Assembly (NCBI GenBank): GCA_945883115.1
Contig: CAMCXA010000007.1
Coordinates: 1 to 60,516 of the forward strand
DNA: 60,516 nucleotides
Direction of reading: 5' to 3'
From: Alsobacter soli
GTDB taxonomy: Bacteria > Pseudomonadota > Alphaproteobacteria > Rhizobiales > Beijerinckiaceae
Numbering within the stretch: position 1 is the stretch's first letter; every line of letters begins with the position of its first letter. The notes under the pieces were generated by a model. That model made no database searches. It was not told where the DNA came from and worked only from the letters and a program-made list of their open reading frames with translations. This document shows positions 15,084-25,897 of this stretch, in pieces. A program made the position numbers and the translations under genes.

Positions 15084-15623
15084 TCAGACGTTTTCGAGCG
15101 CACGGGACAGGCGGCTCAAAGTGCGGTCATGCAGGCCGAGGCTCACGAGATGGGCGTGGGTTGCGGTGACATAGTCGGGATTTGCGCCCGAAACGCCTAC
15201 GCCTTGCCTGATCAGGCGGAGCAATTCGTCAAATTCGAGTTTTGGGGCGTATTGCCGGTGGGTCCGGTCAATCGTGAAGGCGATGCCGGAAACGGTGCGG
15301 CCATCGATGAGGCGGAGTGTGTGGCGTGTTTCGCGATAGACCATCGTGACCTGTTCGCGGGCGCGGAGATAGTCGATTGTCTTTTCAGTGTCGGTGTGAC
15401 GCACGCGGAAGGCAATGCCGCGGCAGGAACCACCCCGATCAAGGCCGAGGACAAGGCCGGGATTGTCAGGCGTTCCACGATGGACATGAGAATACACGCA
15501 GAGCGCCCTATGAAAGCCATGAAGTGTCGCGACGATGCGTTCAACATGGTCGAAACCGGGCCGCCACATCAATGATCCGTAGCCGAAAACCCAGAGATCG
15601 TGCGGGTGCGTGTCTGAAAGCAT
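15084..15623 (-). CDS. ChaC-like gamma-glutamylcyclotransferase
   Basis: 179 residues from the ATG at 15623, which has a GAGG ribosome site 9 bp upstream. The start DLWVFGYGSLMWRPGFD is the glycine loop that defines the ChaC family, and the catalytic Glu is in YLRAREQ. Family members degrade glutathione to 5-oxoproline and Cys-Gly. An older name for bacterial homologues is cation transport regulator ChaC. The gene is convergent with the UbiH-like gene, 3 bp apart. Confidence 0.85.
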   Translation of the reverse strand: MLSDTHPHDLWVFGYGSLMWRPGFDHVERIVATLHGFHRALCVYSHVHRGTPDNPGLVLGLDRGGSCRGIAFRVRHTDTEKTIDYLRAREQVTMVYRETRHTLRLIDGRTVSGIAFTIDRTHRQYAPKLEFDELLRLIRQGVGVSGANPDYVTATHAHLVSLGLHDRTLSRLSRALENV

Positions 15624-15783
15624 TCTGATCGAGCCTCTCACGAGGATGTTCTTCCGGCGTGTCCCCGTCATGCCCGATTGGCAAGATGGCAGTCGTTAGT
15701 CATGATATTTAAACGAGAAGAGTGTAAAATCGAAACGAATTTGTTAGAGCCGGATTAATCTCGGCAAGAATGAAAGCTTATTG

Positions 15784-16821
15784 ATGGTGAATTCCCTGCC
15801 ACAGAAGAGATCGTCGCGTTTGAGGCTCTATGGGCCGCCTGTTTTGCTTGTTCTGGCGGGTTTGGCGCTTTCGGGCTTCTGGATGTTTGCGAAGACTCAA
15901 GCTGAAACGTCGATGGACCGTTGGATGGCGCAGGAGGCAGCTTCAGGGCGGGTCTGGACATGCCCCGACCGCAGCATTGGCGGCTATCCGTTCCGGATCG
16001 AGATTTCTTGTACTGGCCCGACGCTGAAGGCGGCAGGAAACGTCCCCTTTGAAGCGAGCGTGGGACGGATTCTTGCTGTTGCGCAGATTTATCAGCCTGA
16101 TTTGGCAATTGTGGAGTTTAGCGGGCCGTTGCAGCAGAAAAATGCCGACGGAACGAAGCTCGATGCGACGTGGGAAAGTTTACGCGCGAGCGTGCATATC
16201 TTGGCTGATCAAACGCCGGACCGTGTTTCAGTCGAGATGAAGAAGGTGCAGCTCGCGGGGGATGCGGCGGCATCAGGCACAATCGGCCATGCCGAGTTTC
16301 ATGCCCGATTGGTTGAGGGACCGGCGGCCGCGGGCGATCTCGATGTCGCGGTTGCGGTGCAAGGTGCGGTTTTTCCGGTGATCAATGCGTTCACGGGTGT
16401 CGCGGAGCCGATGGATGTCGCGTTGCGCGGCCGCGCCGAGCAGGCAGCACTCCTGAAGCGGGGACTGGTGCCGACTTTGATCGATCAATGGGCTCAATCC
16501 GGCGGAAAAATGATTTTTGACGAGGCGAGCCTCACGCAACCGGGGTTTGCGGTGAGCGTCAAGGGCGAGGTGACGTTTGACGCGCAACGGCGGCCCAAGG
16601 GACAGCTGGAGCTGAACGCAACGGGGGCGGAGCGATTGCTGGCGGCTTTCGGTATTGGCGGGAAAGACAAGGGTGTTACGGGATTGCTCGGCGCGTTGCT
16701 GGGGCAGAAAAAATCCGATGGGACGCTAAAGGCGAGCACGCTCAAATTGCCGGTGCGGTTGGGCAATGGCAAAGTTGCAATCGGGCCAATTGTGCTCGCG
16801 GAACTTGGGCCGCTTTACTGA
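15784..16821 (+). CDS. DUF2125-family protein, membrane-anchored
   Basis: 345 residues. A single hydrophobic segment (about 15-36, PPVLLVLAGLALSGFWMF) near the N-terminus suggests a membrane anchor with a large periplasmic domain. The sequence, including the CPDRSIGGYPFRIEISC segment with two Cys, fits the DUF2125 family found beside tyrA in Hyphomicrobiales. The function of the family is unknown to me; a role in the envelope is plausible from topology only. It overlaps the convergent tyrA gene by 7 bp. Confidence 0.75.
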   Translation: MVNSLPQKRSSRLRLYGPPVLLVLAGLALSGFWMFAKTQAETSMDRWMAQEAASGRVWTCPDRSIGGYPFRIEISCTGPTLKAAGNVPFEASVGRILAVAQIYQPDLAIVEFSGPLQQKNADGTKLDATWESLRASVHILADQTPDRVSVEMKKVQLAGDAAASGTIGHAEFHARLVEGPAAAGDLDVAVAVQGAVFPVINAFTGVAEPMDVALRGRAEQAALLKRGLVPTLIDQWAQSGGKMIFDEASLTQPGFAVSVKGEVTFDAQRRPKGQLELNATGAERLLAAFGIGGKDKGVTGLLGALLGQKKSDGTLKASTLKLPVRLGNGKVAIGPIVLAELGPLY

Positions 16822-17774
16822 GTTTCGTCGTCCGGCTTTGTGCGGCGGCCGAAATCGGGTGCGTCCACTTCTTGTCCGAGATCGATAATGCTGCGGCGGA
16901 CCGCGCGGGTGCGCGTGAAATGCGTGAACAGGGCCTCGCCGTCGCCCCAACGGATGGCGCGCTGGAGTGCCGAGAGATCCTCGGTGAAGCGGCCGAGCAT
17001 TTCAAGCACGGCATCCTTGTTGTTGAGGAATACATCACGCCACATGGTCGGGTCGGACGCCGCGATACGGGTGAAATCTCGGAAGCCGCCGGCGGAAAAT
17101 TTGATAACCTCCGACTGGGTGACCTCTTCGAGATCGGCTGCGGTGCCGACAATATTATAGGCGATCAGATGCGGCAGATGCGAGGTGATGGCGAGCACAC
17201 GGTCGTGGTGGGCGGGCGACATTTCCTCGACATTCGAGCCGATGGCTTCCCAAAAGGCGCGGACCTTGGCGGTGGCGGCGGGATCCGTGCCTTCGGGCGG
17301 GGTGAGAATGCACCAGCGATTCAGAAACAGGGTTGAAAATCCGGCGTCCGGGCCGGAATATTCGGTGCCCGCGACGGGATGGGCCGGGACGAAATGGACA
17401 TTGGCGGGGAGATGCGGGGCGATCTGTGCCACGATGGAGCCTTTGACCGAGCCGACATCGGAGATGATCGCGCCCTTGGCAAGACCGGGCCGCATGGCTT
17501 CGGCGACAGAACCGCAGGCTCCTACGGGAACGCAAAGAATGATGAAATCTGCATCCTGAACGCCGTTGGCGGTATCTCCCGTGATCGTGTCGGCGAGATT
17601 GAGCTGTGTGACGCGGTCGCGCACGGTCTCCGAGCCATCGATGGCGACGATGGCGGCGGCGAGATTGCGGGCGCGGGCGGCGCGGGCCAGTGACGAGCCG
17701 ATCAGGCCGAGGCCGATAATGGCAAGCCGGTTGAACAGGGGTGCGGGCAGCGGCGCGCCGAGACGATCAGGCAT
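16815..17774 (-). CDS. tyrA: Prephenate/arogenate dehydrogenase
   Basis: 319 residues. The NAD(P)-binding loop GLGLIGSSLARAARARN is at the N-terminus, followed by VGSVKGS and the catalytic-His segment ITSHLPHLIAYNIVG. The enzyme performs the oxidative decarboxylation in tyrosine synthesis. The gene starts 3 bp after hisC, which itself follows the chorismate mutase gene, so the three form one aromatic amino-acid operon read leftwards. Prephenate versus arogenate specificity cannot be decided. Confidence 0.92.
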   Translation of the reverse strand: MPDRLGAPLPAPLFNRLAIIGLGLIGSSLARAARARNLAAAIVAIDGSETVRDRVTQLNLADTITGDTANGVQDADFIILCVPVGACGSVAEAMRPGLAKGAIISDVGSVKGSIVAQIAPHLPANVHFVPAHPVAGTEYSGPDAGFSTLFLNRWCILTPPEGTDPAATAKVRAFWEAIGSNVEEMSPAHHDRVLAITSHLPHLIAYNIVGTAADLEEVTQSEVIKFSAGGFRDFTRIAASDPTMWRDVFLNNKDAVLEMLGRFTEDLSALQRAIRWGDGEALFTHFTRTRAVRRSIIDLGQEVDAPDFGRRTKPDDETQ

Positions 17775-17777
17775 GGC

Positions 17778-18884
17778 TCAGGCTCCCGCCATGAAATCAC
17801 GCAGCGCATTGACGACGAGAAGGTTGGCCTCTTCGCTGCCGATTGTGAGACGCAGCGCATCAGGCAGACCATAGGCTCCGACGGCGCGCAGGACGAGGCC
17901 GCGAGAGGAGAGGAATAGATCGGCCTCGCGGGCGGTTTTGCCGAGTGTTTTCGGGAAGTGCATCAACAGGAAATTGCCGACACTTGGCGTCACCGAAATG
18001 CCGAGCGCGGATATTTCACGCTCAAGCCATGGCAGCCAGTGATCGTTGTGGGCGAGGGTCTTGGCGAGGTGGTTTTCGTCCTGAAGGGCGGCGATGCCCG
18101 CAGCAATGGCCGGACCATTGACGTTGAAGGGCCCGCGGATGCGGTTGAGCGCGTCGATAATGCCGGCGGGGCCATAACACCAGCCAAGCCGAAGAAGTGC
18201 GAGGCCGTAAATTTTCGAAAAGGTCCGCGTCATGATGACGTTTTCGCTCGTTGAGACGAGCTCAATGCCGGATGCGTAATCATTGCGGCGGACATATTCG
18301 GCATAGGCGGCATCAAGCACCAGAATGACATTGCGCGGCAAAGCGGCGTGGAGGCGCTTGACCTCGTCATAGGGAATATAGGTGCCGGTCGGGTTGTTGG
18401 GATTGGCGAGGTAGACGATTTTGGTGCGCGGGGTGACGCAAGCGAGGATCGCGTCGACATTGGAGGTTAGATTGGTTTCCGGCGCGACGATTGGCGTGCC
18501 GCCGGCCGCCATGATGGCAATTTTGTAAACGAGGAAGCCGTGTGCGGTGAAAATGCCTTCATCGCCGGGGCCGATATAGGCGTTTGTGATCAGGGAGAGA
18601 ATTTCATCGGACCCGGAGCCGCAGACAATGCGTCCGGCATCGAGCCCATAGCGGGCGGCCAAGGCTTGACGAAGCGCGGTTGCAGCGCCATCGGGATAGA
18701 GTTCGAGATGGTCGGCAGAATGCTTGAAGGCTGCAATCGCGGCGGGGGATGCGCCGAGCGGCGTCTCGTTTGACGAGAGTTTATGGAGTTTCACGCCGGC
18801 AGGTGCCGCGCTTTTGCCCGGAACATAGGCGTCAATCGCGAGAATGCCGGGGCGCGGCTGGGGACGGTCGGGCAGGTTTTGCAT
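17778..18884 (-). CDS. hisC: Histidinol-phosphate / aromatic aminotransferase (HisC family)
   Basis: 368 residues, PLP-dependent fold type I. Visible blocks are [12 protein letters not shown] near the N-terminus, [14 protein letters not shown] (Asn-binding loop), and [17 protein letters not shown] with the PLP Lys. In Hyphomicrobiales the copy placed between chorismate mutase and tyrA probably also transaminates prephenate or aromatic keto acids. Whether this is the histidine-pathway enzyme, the aromatic one or both is inferred from context only. Confidence 0.9.
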   Translation of the reverse strand: MQNLPDRPQPRPGILAIDAYVPGKSAAPAGVKLHKLSSNETPLGASPAAIAAFKHSADHLELYPDGAATALRQALAARYGLDAGRIVCGSGSDEILSLITNAYIGPGDEGIFTAHGFLVYKIAIMAAGGTPIVAPETNLTSNVDAILACVTPRTKIVYLANPNNPTGTYIPYDEVKRLHAALPRNVILVLDAAYAEYVRRNDYASGIELVSTSENVIMTRTFSKIYGLALLRLGWCYGPAGIIDALNRIRGPFNVNGPAIAAGIAALQDENHLAKTLAHNDHWLPWLEREISALGISVTPSVGNFLLMHFPKTLGKTAREADLFLSSRGLVLRAVGAYGLPDALRLTIGSEEANLLVVNALRDFMAGA

Positions 18885-18888
18885 GATG

Positions 18889-19743
18889 TTATTCCAGAGA
18901 GGGCGTCGCGGCGGCTAATTGGAAGCGATTGGCGTGGCTGCCGATTTCATCGCAAGTATGGACGGTAATTTCAAGCGGAGTGAGTGACCCGATCAGCGTA
19001 GTGGTGCTGACAGTTTCGGGGCAGGAGAGCAAAAGGGCTGTGCCCGCCGCATCCTCCGCCTGTGCTTCGATGGTGGCACCGAGGGAGGCGAGGGCTTTGG
19101 TGGCGGTGTCGGACCAGTGATGTGTGTGAAGGGCGAAGAGCAATGTTTCCCGAATTGCTGCGTCTTCAATCGGTTTGGAGATGACGTAGCCCGGTGTTCC
19201 GGCGGGATGATCGGGGCGTTCGACGAAGGGTAGGCGGGCGATGATTTTCGGCGTGTCGGGACCAATCAAGCCTCGCCACCAGAAGCCTGATTTGGCGCTC
19301 GGTTCCGCGGGGAAAATGCCGAGATCGCCAGCCGAGGAGGCAACGGCGTTGATAACTGCATCGGCACCCTGATGGGTGAGGTAGGGCACGGTGAAACCGA
19401 AATGGAATCGCGCCGTGTCGCGCATGGGCGCATCGCCGATGGAGATGTCGGCATGGACGGAATAGGGCGCCTGAACATAGGTGAAGGTGGAGATGATGAC
19501 GCGCCAGATGCTCTCGACCGTATCGAAGGGGAGAATGCCCGCGTGCCGCTCGGCCAAGGTGCGCATCATCGAGGATTCGCGGCCGGGCCGGAAGGCCGAG
19601 CCTGTGGCTTGTGTTTTTTTGACGGCAATCAGGCGATCAATGATCGTGCCGCGCTCCATCAGAAGCCCGTGCATTTCTGCATCGATCCGGTCAATATCGC
19701 GCCGGAGATCGGCGAGGGAGACGGGGGGCTGTGCATCAGCCAT
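18889..19743 (-). CDS. Chorismate mutase (AroQ domain) with C-terminal extension
   Basis: 284 residues from the ATG at 19743. The first ~90 residues are an AroQ-type chorismate mutase ([23 protein letters not shown]... AVKKTQ), which converts chorismate to prephenate. The C-terminal ~190 residues have no catalytic motif that I recognise and resemble the extension found in other Hyphomicrobiales homologues. It is first gene of the chorismate mutase-hisC-tyrA operon (4 bp to hisC). The ATG at 19779 is a less likely start. Confidence 0.85.
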   Translation of the reverse strand: MADAQPPVSLADLRRDIDRIDAEMHGLLMERGTIIDRLIAVKKTQATGSAFRPGRESSMMRTLAERHAGILPFDTVESIWRVIISTFTYVQAPYSVHADISIGDAPMRDTARFHFGFTVPYLTHQGADAVINAVASSAGDLGIFPAEPSAKSGFWWRGLIGPDTPKIIARLPFVERPDHPAGTPGYVISKPIEDAAIRETLLFALHTHHWSDTATKALASLGATIEAQAEDAAGTALLLSCPETVSTTTLIGSLTPLEITVHTCDEIGSHANRFQLAAATPSLE

Positions 19744-19951
19744 CAGCTTATTCCGGTTTGAACAGACAATCAGTTTCAAGCGACAGAGACGCTCAAGCCC
19801 GATGGTTCATAAAGAAGACAGGCCGCAAACGCAAAGTCCAAATGGTTGGCGGCCGACGGGAAAAATCATCTTCCGGGACTTGTGAGGCGCGGTCAAGTTT
19901 GCCATATAACAGGTTCGGCATAAAGAACGTATGAACCTGAGAGCGGAACGC

Positions 19952-21148
19952 ATGACCCGGTCGCACGCGACACCAGCGCCAGTGCGCAACGAGGCGGACG
20001 AGCCTTCGAGCGAGGTCTTGCGGTTTGATGCGACGCAGGGACTTGAGCTTGACTGCGGGGTCGTGCTTGCGCCGTGGCGGATCGCTTACCAGACTTATGG
20101 AACGCTGAATGCCGACCGGTCGAATGCAATTTTGCTGTGTCATGCGCTGACAGGCGATCAGCACGTCGCGAATGTGAACCCTGTGACGGGGCGTCCGGGC
20201 TGGTGGGAAACCATGGTCGGGCCGGGCAAGCCCTATGATACGGACCGTTTTTTTGTGATTTGCGCGAATGTGCTGGGATCGTGCCTCGGCACATCCGGCC
20301 CGGCATCACGTGATGGCGAAGGCGGTAAAGCGCGCGGGCTTGAATTTCCGGTTGTGACCGTCAGGGATATGGTGCGTGCGCAGGCGCGTTTAGTGGATCA
20401 TCTCGGGATCGAGACGCTGTTCTGTGTGGCGGGTGGCTCGATGGGCGGGATGCAGGTGCTGCAATGGGCGGCGAGTTATCCCGAACGGGTGTTTTCGGCG
20501 ATGCCGATTGCGGCGGCGGCAAAGCATTCGGCGCAGAATATCGCGTTTCACGAGGTCGGGCGGCAGGCAGTGATGGCGGATCCGGAATGGCATGCCGGGC
20601 GCTATCTCGAATTGGGCACGCGGCCTGAAAAGGGTTTGGCGGTCGCGCGCATGGCGGCGCATATCACCTATTTGTCGCAACCCGCCCTGCACCGTAAATT
20701 CGGGCGGAATTTTCAGGATCGCACGGCACCGACCTTTTCATTTGATGCTGATTTCGAAGTCGAGAGCTATTTGCGATATCAGGGACGCTCATTTGTCGAG
20801 CGGTTCGATGCGAATTCCTATCTCTATCTGACGCGTTCGATGGATTATTTTGATCTGGCCGCCGATTATGACGGCGTGCTGGCGAAGGCGTTCAAGGGAA
20901 CGAAAACGCGGTTTTGTGTTGTTTCGTTCACGTCGGACTGGCTGTTTCCGACGAGCGATTCGCGGGCGATTGTGCATGCGCTGAATGCGGCAGGTGGCTC
21001 GGTGTCATTTGTCGAGATCGAGACGGACAAGGGCCATGACGCGTTTTTGCTTGATGTGCCGGAATTACTCGAGACAACGCGGGGATTTATCGATGCAGCG
21101 GCGCGTGCGCGCGGGCTTGCTCCTGTGAAAAAGGCGGATCGGGCATGA
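19952..21148 (+). CDS. metX: Homoserine O-acyltransferase (MetX)
   Basis: About 398 residues with an alpha/beta-hydrolase fold. The nucleophile elbow is [12 protein letters not shown] (Ser163 by this start), the oxyanion/substrate loop is [10 protein letters not shown], and the C-terminal GHDAFLLD supplies the catalytic His. It acylates homoserine in methionine synthesis; acetyl versus succinyl donor cannot be told reliably. ATG 19952 follows a GAGCGGA-like site; ATG 19931 is possible. A TATAAC hexamer at 19905-19910 may be a -10 element. The stop overlaps metW (ATGA). Confidence 0.92.
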   Translation: MTRSHATPAPVRNEADEPSSEVLRFDATQGLELDCGVVLAPWRIAYQTYGTLNADRSNAILLCHALTGDQHVANVNPVTGRPGWWETMVGPGKPYDTDRFFVICANVLGSCLGTSGPASRDGEGGKARGLEFPVVTVRDMVRAQARLVDHLGIETLFCVAGGSMGGMQVLQWAASYPERVFSAMPIAAAAKHSAQNIAFHEVGRQAVMADPEWHAGRYLELGTRPEKGLAVARMAAHITYLSQPALHRKFGRNFQDRTAPTFSFDADFEVESYLRYQGRSFVERFDANSYLYLTRSMDYFDLAADYDGVLAKAFKGTKTRFCVVSFTSDWLFPTSDSRAIVHALNAAGGSVSFVEIETDKGHDAFLLDVPELLETTRGFIDAAARARGLAPVKKADRA

Positions 21149-21780
21149 GCGCGGCGTTTTTATCCGACGGACAGAGTGCGGCGCGTGTTGATCTGCTGCA
21201 GGTGGCCGAGATGGTCGAGCCCGGATCGCGTGTGTTGGATGTCGGCTGCGGCGACGGCTCGCTATTGCGGCTGCTGGCCGAGGGGCGCGGCGTTGATGCC
21301 CGCGGGATGGAACTCTCGCAGGCGGGGGTCAATGAATGCGTTGCCAAGGGGCTTTCGGTGATCCAGGGCGATGCCGATACGGATCTGGCCTATTATCCGG
21401 ATGGTGCGTTTGATTATGTGATCCTGTCGCAGACCTTGCAAGCGACGCGGCAACCGCGTGTCGTGGTGGAGCATATGTTGCGGATCGGGCGGCGGGCGAT
21501 TGTGTCGTTTCCGAATTTCGGGCATTGGCGGATAAGGCTGCAAATCCTGTTTTCGGGGCGGATGCCGGTGACGCAAAATCTCTCTTATTCGTGGTACGAG
21601 ACGCCGAATATCCATTTTTGCACGATTGCCGATTTTGTCGCGTTATGCGGCGAGATGGATGCGAAGATCGAGCGCTCCACGGCGCTTGACCGCTTTGGAC
21701 ATCCGGTGCGGTTTGCGATGCCGTGGTCGTTTTGGAACCTGTTTGGCGAGCAGGCCGTGTTTGTCTTGTCGCGGAAGTAA
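21145..21780 (+). CDS. metW: Methionine biosynthesis protein MetW
   Basis: 211 residues with a class I SAM-methyltransferase fold: [15 protein letters not shown] is the SAM-binding loop, followed by [10 protein letters not shown] and [15 protein letters not shown]. MetW is encoded directly after MetX in many proteobacteria and is required for methionine synthesis, apparently by supporting MetX activity. Start and metX stop overlap by 4 bp, indicating translational coupling. Confidence 0.92.
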   Translation: MSAAFLSDGQSAARVDLLQVAEMVEPGSRVLDVGCGDGSLLRLLAEGRGVDARGMELSQAGVNECVAKGLSVIQGDADTDLAYYPDGAFDYVILSQTLQATRQPRVVVEHMLRIGRRAIVSFPNFGHWRIRLQILFSGRMPVTQNLSYSWYETPNIHFCTIADFVALCGEMDAKIERSTALDRFGHPVRFAMPWSFWNLFGEQAVFVLSRK

Positions 21781-21790
21781 GCAGCAATTC

Positions 21791-22726
21791 CTAAGGCGTA
21801 TCGCCCATCGGATGCAGGTCATTGACCATGGAGCGCAGGCGTTCGTCGAGAATGTGGGTGTAGATCTGGGTTGTTGAAATATCGGCATGGCCGAGCAATT
21901 GCTGGACGACGCGGAGATCGGCACCGTTTTGCAGCAAATGGCTGGCAAAAGCGTGGCGCAGGACGTGCGGGCTGACCTGTTTGGCGGAAAGACCGGCGGA
22001 AATGGCGAGATCTTTCAGATCGCGGGCGAAGGCTTGGCGGGTGAGGTGGCCGGTTTCGCTGTCAGATGGAAAGAGCCAGCGGCTTTTGGGGGCTTTCGGA
22101 TCCCTTAGCGCGAGGAAGGCGGAAATGGCCTCCCGCGCTTTGCCGGTGAGGGGAACGAGGCGCTCGCGGCCGCCTTTGCCTTTGATCGCGAGGAGATTTT
22201 CCGAGACACGCCCGGCGCTTGCAGGCAGGGACACAAGCTCGGAGACGCGCAGGCCTGTGGCGTAGAGCAGTTCGAGAAGTGCGAAAAGGCGGGTCGCGCG
22301 GAGGGTCCGGCCCGGTGTATTTGTGGGGTCGACTGTCTGGCGTTCGGCTTCGGTGAGCAGGGCGGTGACCGTGTCGATGGTGAGGATTTTGGGCAGGGGG
22401 CGTCCGCGCTTCGGGGCGGAGATCAGGGTGGTCGGGTCGTCGGGGCGGCGGTTTTCGGCGTAGAGAAAGCGGAAATATTGGCGCAAGGCGGAGGTTTTGC
22501 GCTGGGCGGAGCTGGCTTTCATGCCGGTTTTGGCGAGATGATCGAGGTAGAGCCGCAGGGCATCGGTGGTGGCAGTGTCGAGAGATGCGGGCGGGTTGAA
22601 AAAATCCGCGGCATCTTCGAGATCGCGGCGATAGGCGTCGAGCGTGTTTTTGGCTGCACCGCGTTCGGCGGCCAGCATTGCGAGGAAGGCCGCTATCGCG
22701 TTGGTTGGAGGCGTGGTCTGGTTCAT
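21791..22726 (-). CDS. xerD: Tyrosine recombinase XerD
   Basis: 311 residues. An N-terminal SAM-like core-binding domain is followed by the catalytic domain with all expected residues: Arg in TGLRVSELVSLP, Lys near KGGRERLVPL, HVLRHAFASHLL (His and Arg), GHADIST (His) and the nucleophile Tyr in TQIYTHI. With XerC it resolves chromosome dimers at dif under control of FtsK. Position next to aroKB is standard for alphaproteobacteria, which argues against a phage or island integrase. Confidence 0.92.
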   Translation of the reverse strand: MNQTTPPTNAIAAFLAMLAAERGAAKNTLDAYRRDLEDAADFFNPPASLDTATTDALRLYLDHLAKTGMKASSAQRKTSALRQYFRFLYAENRRPDDPTTLISAPKRGRPLPKILTIDTVTALLTEAERQTVDPTNTPGRTLRATRLFALLELLYATGLRVSELVSLPASAGRVSENLLAIKGKGGRERLVPLTGKAREAISAFLALRDPKAPKSRWLFPSDSETGHLTRQAFARDLKDLAISAGLSAKQVSPHVLRHAFASHLLQNGADLRVVQQLLGHADISTTQIYTHILDERLRSMVNDLHPMGDTP

Positions 22727-22860
22727 CTGGTTTTGCTTCGGGATCGCAACGGGTCGAGTATGATCCGGATGATGATTCGACGCAAAGACTGCAAAGATCG
22801 CGATTCATGTGCTAGATGTTCGTCAAACAGGTTTCAACAGGGTTGTTCGAGGGTTTTTTC

Positions 22861-24594
22861 GTGGGCAAGGGTTCGGTGTCGGATGAGCAGGCGGGTGACC
22901 CGTCGGGACTGATCCGGAAGGCGTTGGGCACAAGGTCTATTGTGCTGGTCGGCATGATGGGTGCGGGCAAAAGTTCGGTTGGAAAGCGGCTGGCGCAGCG
23001 GCTCGGCTTGCCGTTTGCGGATGCGGATGGCGAGATTGAATCCGCCGCGGGAATGACAATCCCCGAGATTTTCGCGCAACGCGGCGAGGCGGAATTCCGG
23101 CAGGGCGAGCAACGTGTGATCGCGCGATTGCTGGACGAGGGGCCGATGGTGCTCGCGACTGGCGGCGGCGCGTTTATCAATGCAGAGACGCGGGCGCGGA
23201 TCGGGAAAGCGGGTGTCAGCATCTGGCTCAAGGCGGATCTCGATGTGTTGATGCGCCGGGTGCGGAAGCGCTCGAACAGGCCTTTGCTGCAAAATTCGGA
23301 TCCGGAAGGGACATTGCGGCGTTTGATGGATGAGCGGTATCCGATCTATGCCGAGGCGGCGATCACTATCCAGTCGCGCGATGTGACGCATGAGGAAATT
23401 GTGAACGAAACCATGGTGGAATTGGCCGGTCGCCTTGGAATTGGCAAGAAGATTGATCCCGGTGCGCCTTTGCCTGTGATCCAGACGGTCAAAGTGGAGC
23501 TTGGCGAACGGGCTTACGAGATCATTATCGGGCCTAACCTGATCGAGGAGGCGGGCGAGCGGATTGCCAAGCTCGCACCGGGGGCGGCGTGTGCCATCGT
23601 TACGGACGAGATGGTCGCGGGCATCCATCTTGCCGCGCTCGAGGATAGTTTGAAGATCGCGGGCATCCGGACCGCGCATGTGATCGTGCCGGCGGGCGAG
23701 TCGTCGAAGAGCTATCCCATGTTCGAGCGTGTCTGCGAGGCGATTATCGCGGCGAAGATGGAGCGGGGCGATCTTGTCGTGGCGCTTGGGGGCGGCGTTG
23801 TTGGCGATCTGGCCGGATTTGCTGCTGCGGTTGTAAGGCGCGGGATGCGCTTTGTGCAGATACCGACATCGCTGCTGGCCCAGGTTGATTCATCCGTGGG
23901 TGGCAAGACGGGGATCAATTCGGTGCATGGCAAGAATTTGGTGGGCGCGTTCCATCAACCGGGGCTTGTTTTGGCAGACACGGATGTTCTTGATACGCTT
24001 TCGCTCCGAGAATTTCGTGCGGGCTATGCCGAAGTGGTCAAATACGGGCTGATTTCGGATCCGGCGTTTTTTGCGTGGCTTGAAGCCAATCATCGCGGGG
24101 TGTTTTCGGGCGGGGTTGAGCGGATCGAGGCGATCCGGACGAGTTGTGCTGCGAAGGCAGCGGTGGTTGCGCGGGATGAACGGGAGGAAGGCGACCGGGC
24201 GTTGCTGAATCTCGGGCATACGTTCGCGCATGCTTTCGAGCGGATTGTCGGCTATGATGGATCGCGTCTTGTGCATGGCGAAGCAGTTTCGATCGGGCTT
24301 GTCTGTGCGTTCCGGTTCTCGGTCCGGCTCGGTCTTTGCCGCGGACAGGATGCGGAGCGGGTGGCGCAGCATCTTCATTCTGTGGGTCTGCCTACCCATA
24401 TGAGCCAGATTCCGGGTTGGAATGCGACTGCCGAAATGATCCTCGAGGCGATGGCGCAGGATAAAAAGGTGAAGCGCGGCAAGCTGACCTTTATTTTGGC
24501 GCGGGCGATCGGCGAGAGCTTTATTGCACCGGATGTGGCGGTTGATGATGTGCGTGCGTTTCTGGATGAAGATTTTGCACGAAAAACGGGTTGA
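22861..24594 (+). CDS. aroKB: Bifunctional shikimate kinase / 3-dehydroquinate synthase (AroK-AroB fusion)
   Basis: About 577 residues. The N-terminal ~190 residues are shikimate kinase: Walker [15 protein letters not shown], substrate Asp in FADADGEIE, and GGGAF. The C-terminal ~370 residues are dehydroquinate synthase: [36 protein letters not shown], and [11 protein letters not shown] with zinc-binding His. These are steps 5 and 2 of the shikimate pathway. GTG 22861 has a GAGGG ribosome site 7 bp upstream; an in-frame ATG at 22816 has none. The CNNM gene starts 4 bp after the stop. Confidence 0.9.
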   Translation: MGKGSVSDEQAGDPSGLIRKALGTRSIVLVGMMGAGKSSVGKRLAQRLGLPFADADGEIESAAGMTIPEIFAQRGEAEFRQGEQRVIARLLDEGPMVLATGGGAFINAETRARIGKAGVSIWLKADLDVLMRRVRKRSNRPLLQNSDPEGTLRRLMDERYPIYAEAAITIQSRDVTHEEIVNETMVELAGRLGIGKKIDPGAPLPVIQTVKVELGERAYEIIIGPNLIEEAGERIAKLAPGAACAIVTDEMVAGIHLAALEDSLKIAGIRTAHVIVPAGESSKSYPMFERVCEAIIAAKMERGDLVVALGGGVVGDLAGFAAAVVRRGMRFVQIPTSLLAQVDSSVGGKTGINSVHGKNLVGAFHQPGLVLADTDVLDTLSLREFRAGYAEVVKYGLISDPAFFAWLEANHRGVFSGGVERIEAIRTSCAAKAAVVARDEREEGDRALLNLGHTFAHAFERIVGYDGSRLVHGEAVSIGLVCAFRFSVRLGLCRGQDAERVAQHLHSVGLPTHMSQIPGWNATAEMILEAMAQDKKVKRGKLTFILARAIGESFIAPDVAVDDVRAFLDEDFARKTG

Positions 24595-24598
24595 ATGA

Positions 24599-25897
24599 AT
24601 GGAAAACATTGAATTTCATGCGGACCCCTGGGTTGCCTTGGCGGTGGTGATTCTGTGTCTTGCGCTGTCGGCATTTTTCTCGAGTGCCGAAACGGCGTTG
24701 ACGGCCGCATCGCGGGTCAGGATGCACGCGCTTGAGGGCAGCGGTGAAGCACGCGCCGGTGTCGTGAACCGGTTGCTCTTGTCGCGGGAAAGACTGATCG
24801 GAGCGCTTCTGATCGGCAATAATGTGGTCAATATCAGCGCGTCGGCGTTTTCGACGGTTGTTCTCGTGCAGTTGTTTGGCCCGGAGGGCGTGATTTACGC
24901 GACCGTGGTCATGTCGATTGCTGTGATCATTTTTGCGGAAGTGATGCCGAAGACATTGGCGATCAATGCGCCGGACCGGGCGGCTTTGCTGCTTGCGAGA
25001 CCGGTTTCGGTGATCGTGGCGATTCTCGGGCCAGTTACGATCACGATCGAGTTTCTCGTCAAGATTTTGCTGCGACCGTTCGGGATTCATATCGGCGAAA
25101 ATCAGGCGATTTTGTCGGCGCAGGAAGAGCTGCGCGGCGCGGTTGATCTGCTGCACAGCGAAGGCGGCGTCGAGAAAGAGGCGCATAAAATGTTTGGCGG
25201 CCTCTTGGATCTGGTTGATCTGGAAGTGTCCGATATCATGGTTCACCGGACGAAAATGGTTTCGGTGTCGGCTGATCTGCCGTCCGAGGAAGTGGTGCGT
25301 GAAGTTTTGGCGTCTCCCCATACACGACTGCCGCTCTGGTCGGGATCATCGGAGAATATTGTCGGTCTGCTCCATGCCAAGGATTTGCTCCGAGCCTATG
25401 ATTCGGTGAAGGGCGATACCACGAAGCTCGATGTGCGGGAGATCGCGCTTTCGCCCTGGTTTGTGCCGGATACGACCTCTCTCAAGGATCAGCTACGGGC
25501 GTTTTTGACCAAGAAGATGCATTTTGCGTTCGTGGTTGATGAATATGGCGAGGTGATGGGCATTGTCACGCTCGAGGATATTCTCGAGGAGATTGTTGGC
25601 GATATCCGCGACGAGCATGATATTCTGGTGCAAGGTCTCCGGCCATTGCCGGATGGTTCGGTGAGCGTCGAGGGCTCGGTGCCGATCCGCGATCTGAACC
25701 GCGCGATGGATTGGGAGTTGCCGGACGACGAGGCAACGACGATTGCCGGGCTTGTGATCCACGAGGCGCAGACGATCCCGGATACGGGGCAGGTTTTCAC
25801 CTTTTACGGCTATCGTTTTCAGGTTTTGCGAAAGTCACGCAACCGGATCACAGTATTGAAAATCACGGCGCTGAACCGGAAACAGCCGGTTGTGTAG
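24599..25897 (+). CDS. CNNM/CorC-family membrane protein with CBS domains
   Basis: 432 residues. An N-terminal DUF21 membrane domain with about four hydrophobic segments (about 10-150; FFSSAETALTAASR is the family hallmark) is followed by a CBS pair (about 205-330; MVHRTKM, LPLWSGSSENIVGLLHAKDLL, FVVDEYGEVMGIVTLEDILEE) and a C-terminal CorC/HlyC domain. Bacterial relatives mediate magnesium/cobalt efflux; older labels call them hemolysins. It is cotranscribed with aroKB and overlaps the convergent exporter gene by 35 bp. Confidence 0.88.
   Translation: MENIEFHADPWVALAVVILCLALSAFFSSAETALTAASRVRMHALEGSGEARAGVVNRLLLSRERLIGALLIGNNVVNISASAFSTVVLVQLFGPEGVIYATVVMSIAVIIFAEVMPKTLAINAPDRAALLLARPVSVIVAILGPVTITIEFLVKILLRPFGIHIGENQAILSAQEELRGAVDLLHSEGGVEKEAHKMFGGLLDLVDLEVSDIMVHRTKMVSVSADLPSEEVVREVLASPHTRLPLWSGSSENIVGLLHAKDLLRAYDSVKGDTTKLDVREIALSPWFVPDTTSLKDQLRAFLTKKMHFAFVVDEYGEVMGIVTLEDILEEIVGDIRDEHDILVQGLRPLPDGSVSVEGSVPIRDLNRAMDWELPDDEATTIAGLVIHEAQTIPDTGQVFTFYGYRFQVLRKSRNRITVLKITALNRKQPVV

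Noticed and set aside
19862-19930. Possible SAM-II riboswitch before metX (gactt..., tttgcc, cataaagaa resemble parts of the consensus)
   Set aside because: The conserved GATTT element is changed, no P1 stem can be drawn from the flanking bases, and the pseudoknot partner is not evident. A covariance-model search would settle it.
21791-22726. Tyrosine recombinase as sign of a prophage or island
   Set aside because: It is XerD by sequence and sits in the conserved position beside aroKB, without phage genes or attachment repeats.
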